From Candidatus Nanopelagicales bacterium (GTDB lineage Bacteria; Actinomycetota; Actinomycetes; S36-B12; UBA5976), in assembly GCA_021742025.1 (NCBI GenBank), contig JAIOWT010000018.1, positions 1-13,759 on the forward strand: a DNA stretch of 13,759 bases, given 5' to 3'. Positions 13,382-13,759 of this stretch are shown one piece after another. The stretch's first letter is position 1; each line of letters begins with the position of its first letter. Below the pieces are notes generated by a model, which worked only from the letters and a program-made list of their open reading frames with translations, was not told where the DNA came from and did no database searches. Both the position numbers and the translations under genes were made by a program.

Positions 13382-13759
13382 ATGACGATTGCTTACAGTG
13401 GTTTGCCTCAGCGCATTGCTACCGCAGAGGCAGCAAATGAATTGCTACGAAAACTTACGGCCAACAACGGTCCTCTAATGTTCCACCAATCCGGTGGTTG
13501 CTGTGATGGATCAGCTCCCATGTGTTACACAGCTGGCGAATTTAGAGTCGGCGGCGCGGATGTCCTTCTAGGTGAATTAGTGATCGACGGAATCGCAGAC
13601 CCAATTAAAGTTTGGATTTCGCTGGAACAATTTGAATACTGGCGCCATACTCACATCACCATCGATGCGGTCCCTGGGCGCGGTGGAGGTTTTTCACTTG
13701 AGACGCCTGAAGGTTTGCGATTTATCATTCGTTCTCGCATCTTCACGGATGAAGAATGG
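13382..13759 (+). CDS. DUF779 protein (3' end outside window)
   Basis: The open frame from ATG 13382 gives 126 codons and reaches the window edge without a stop. The diagnostic stretch FHQSGGCCDGSAPMCY (35-50) identifies the DUF779 family (PF05610), small proteins almost always next to ExaC/AldB-like aldehyde dehydrogenases. The Cys pair and the later Cys could bind a metal or act in redox chemistry. The biochemical role is not established to my knowledge; an accessory role for the dehydrogenase is inference from context. AAAGGAG (13363-13369) is 12 nt from the ATG, but only 4 nt from a GTG at 13374. That GTG opens a reading frame of three codons plus a stop, which overlaps the ATG as ATGA, so initiation may be by re-initiation. 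Confidence 0.88.
   Translation, partial: MTIAYSGLPQRIATAEAANELLRKLTANNGPLMFHQSGGCCDGSAPMCYTAGEFRVGGADVLLGELVIDGIADPIKVWISLEQFEYWRHTHITIDAVPGRGGGFSLETPEGLRFIIRSRIFTDEEW

Overview
The window looks like a chromosome segment of a free-living actinobacterium with a compact genome and only moderate G+C, such as a freshwater acI / Nanopelagicales-type lineage (inference; G+C was judged by eye). The evidence is an Actinobacteria-specific gene order: acs, nhaA, a holin-X-type membrane protein, a degenerate Fic-like protein, a 6C small RNA, then ssd-tadA-tadB-tadC-DUF4244 pilin-tadE-tadG. The last block has the same gene order as the Mycobacterium tuberculosis Rv3660c-Rv3654c region, where the 6C RNA also lies just upstream of ssd. 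Gene ends overlap or nearly abut, and there are no insertion sequences, CRISPR arrays or phage genes.

Layout. Positions 1-635: 3' end of acetyl-CoA synthetase. 659-3125, plus strand: an NhaA-type antiporter, a small holin-X-like membrane protein and a Fic-fold protein without its catalytic motif. 3126-3353: a 6C RNA with two hairpins carrying C6 runs, then the leader of the Tad operon. 3354-7773: a seven-gene minimal Tad/Flp pilus operon for a Gram-positive-type envelope (ATPase-like Ssd, motor TadA, platform proteins TadB and TadC, pilin, TadE, TadG-like). It has no secretin and no prepilin peptidase here. 7816-8136: a STAS anti-sigma-factor antagonist. 8210-8285: tRNA-Arg(ACG). 8286-8635: no convincing gene but several hairpins. 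8636-9301: an SDR oxidoreductase. 9478-11626, minus strand: response regulator, photolyase-like flavoprotein, then a membrane zinc-ribbon protein. 11793-13759, plus strand: an NAD-dependent aldehyde dehydrogenase followed by its usual partner DUF779, with an intrinsic terminator between them.

Most unusual items. (1) The photolyase-family protein at 9691-10878 appears circularly permuted: the FAD-binding helical domain comes first and the Rossmann-like antenna domain last. Its only four cysteines are spaced as in iron-sulfur photolyases. (2) The NhaA protein replaces the charged pair D163/K300 (E. coli numbering) with Asn and Gln, the change linked to electroneutral antiport. (3) The pilin gene is bracketed by RNA hairpins, one a perfect 15-bp stem inside the first codons of tadE. 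(4) The 6C RNA is in its conserved position. (5) The tRNA-SDR spacer contains mutually exclusive stems. I see no wholly new multi-gene defence or mobile system.
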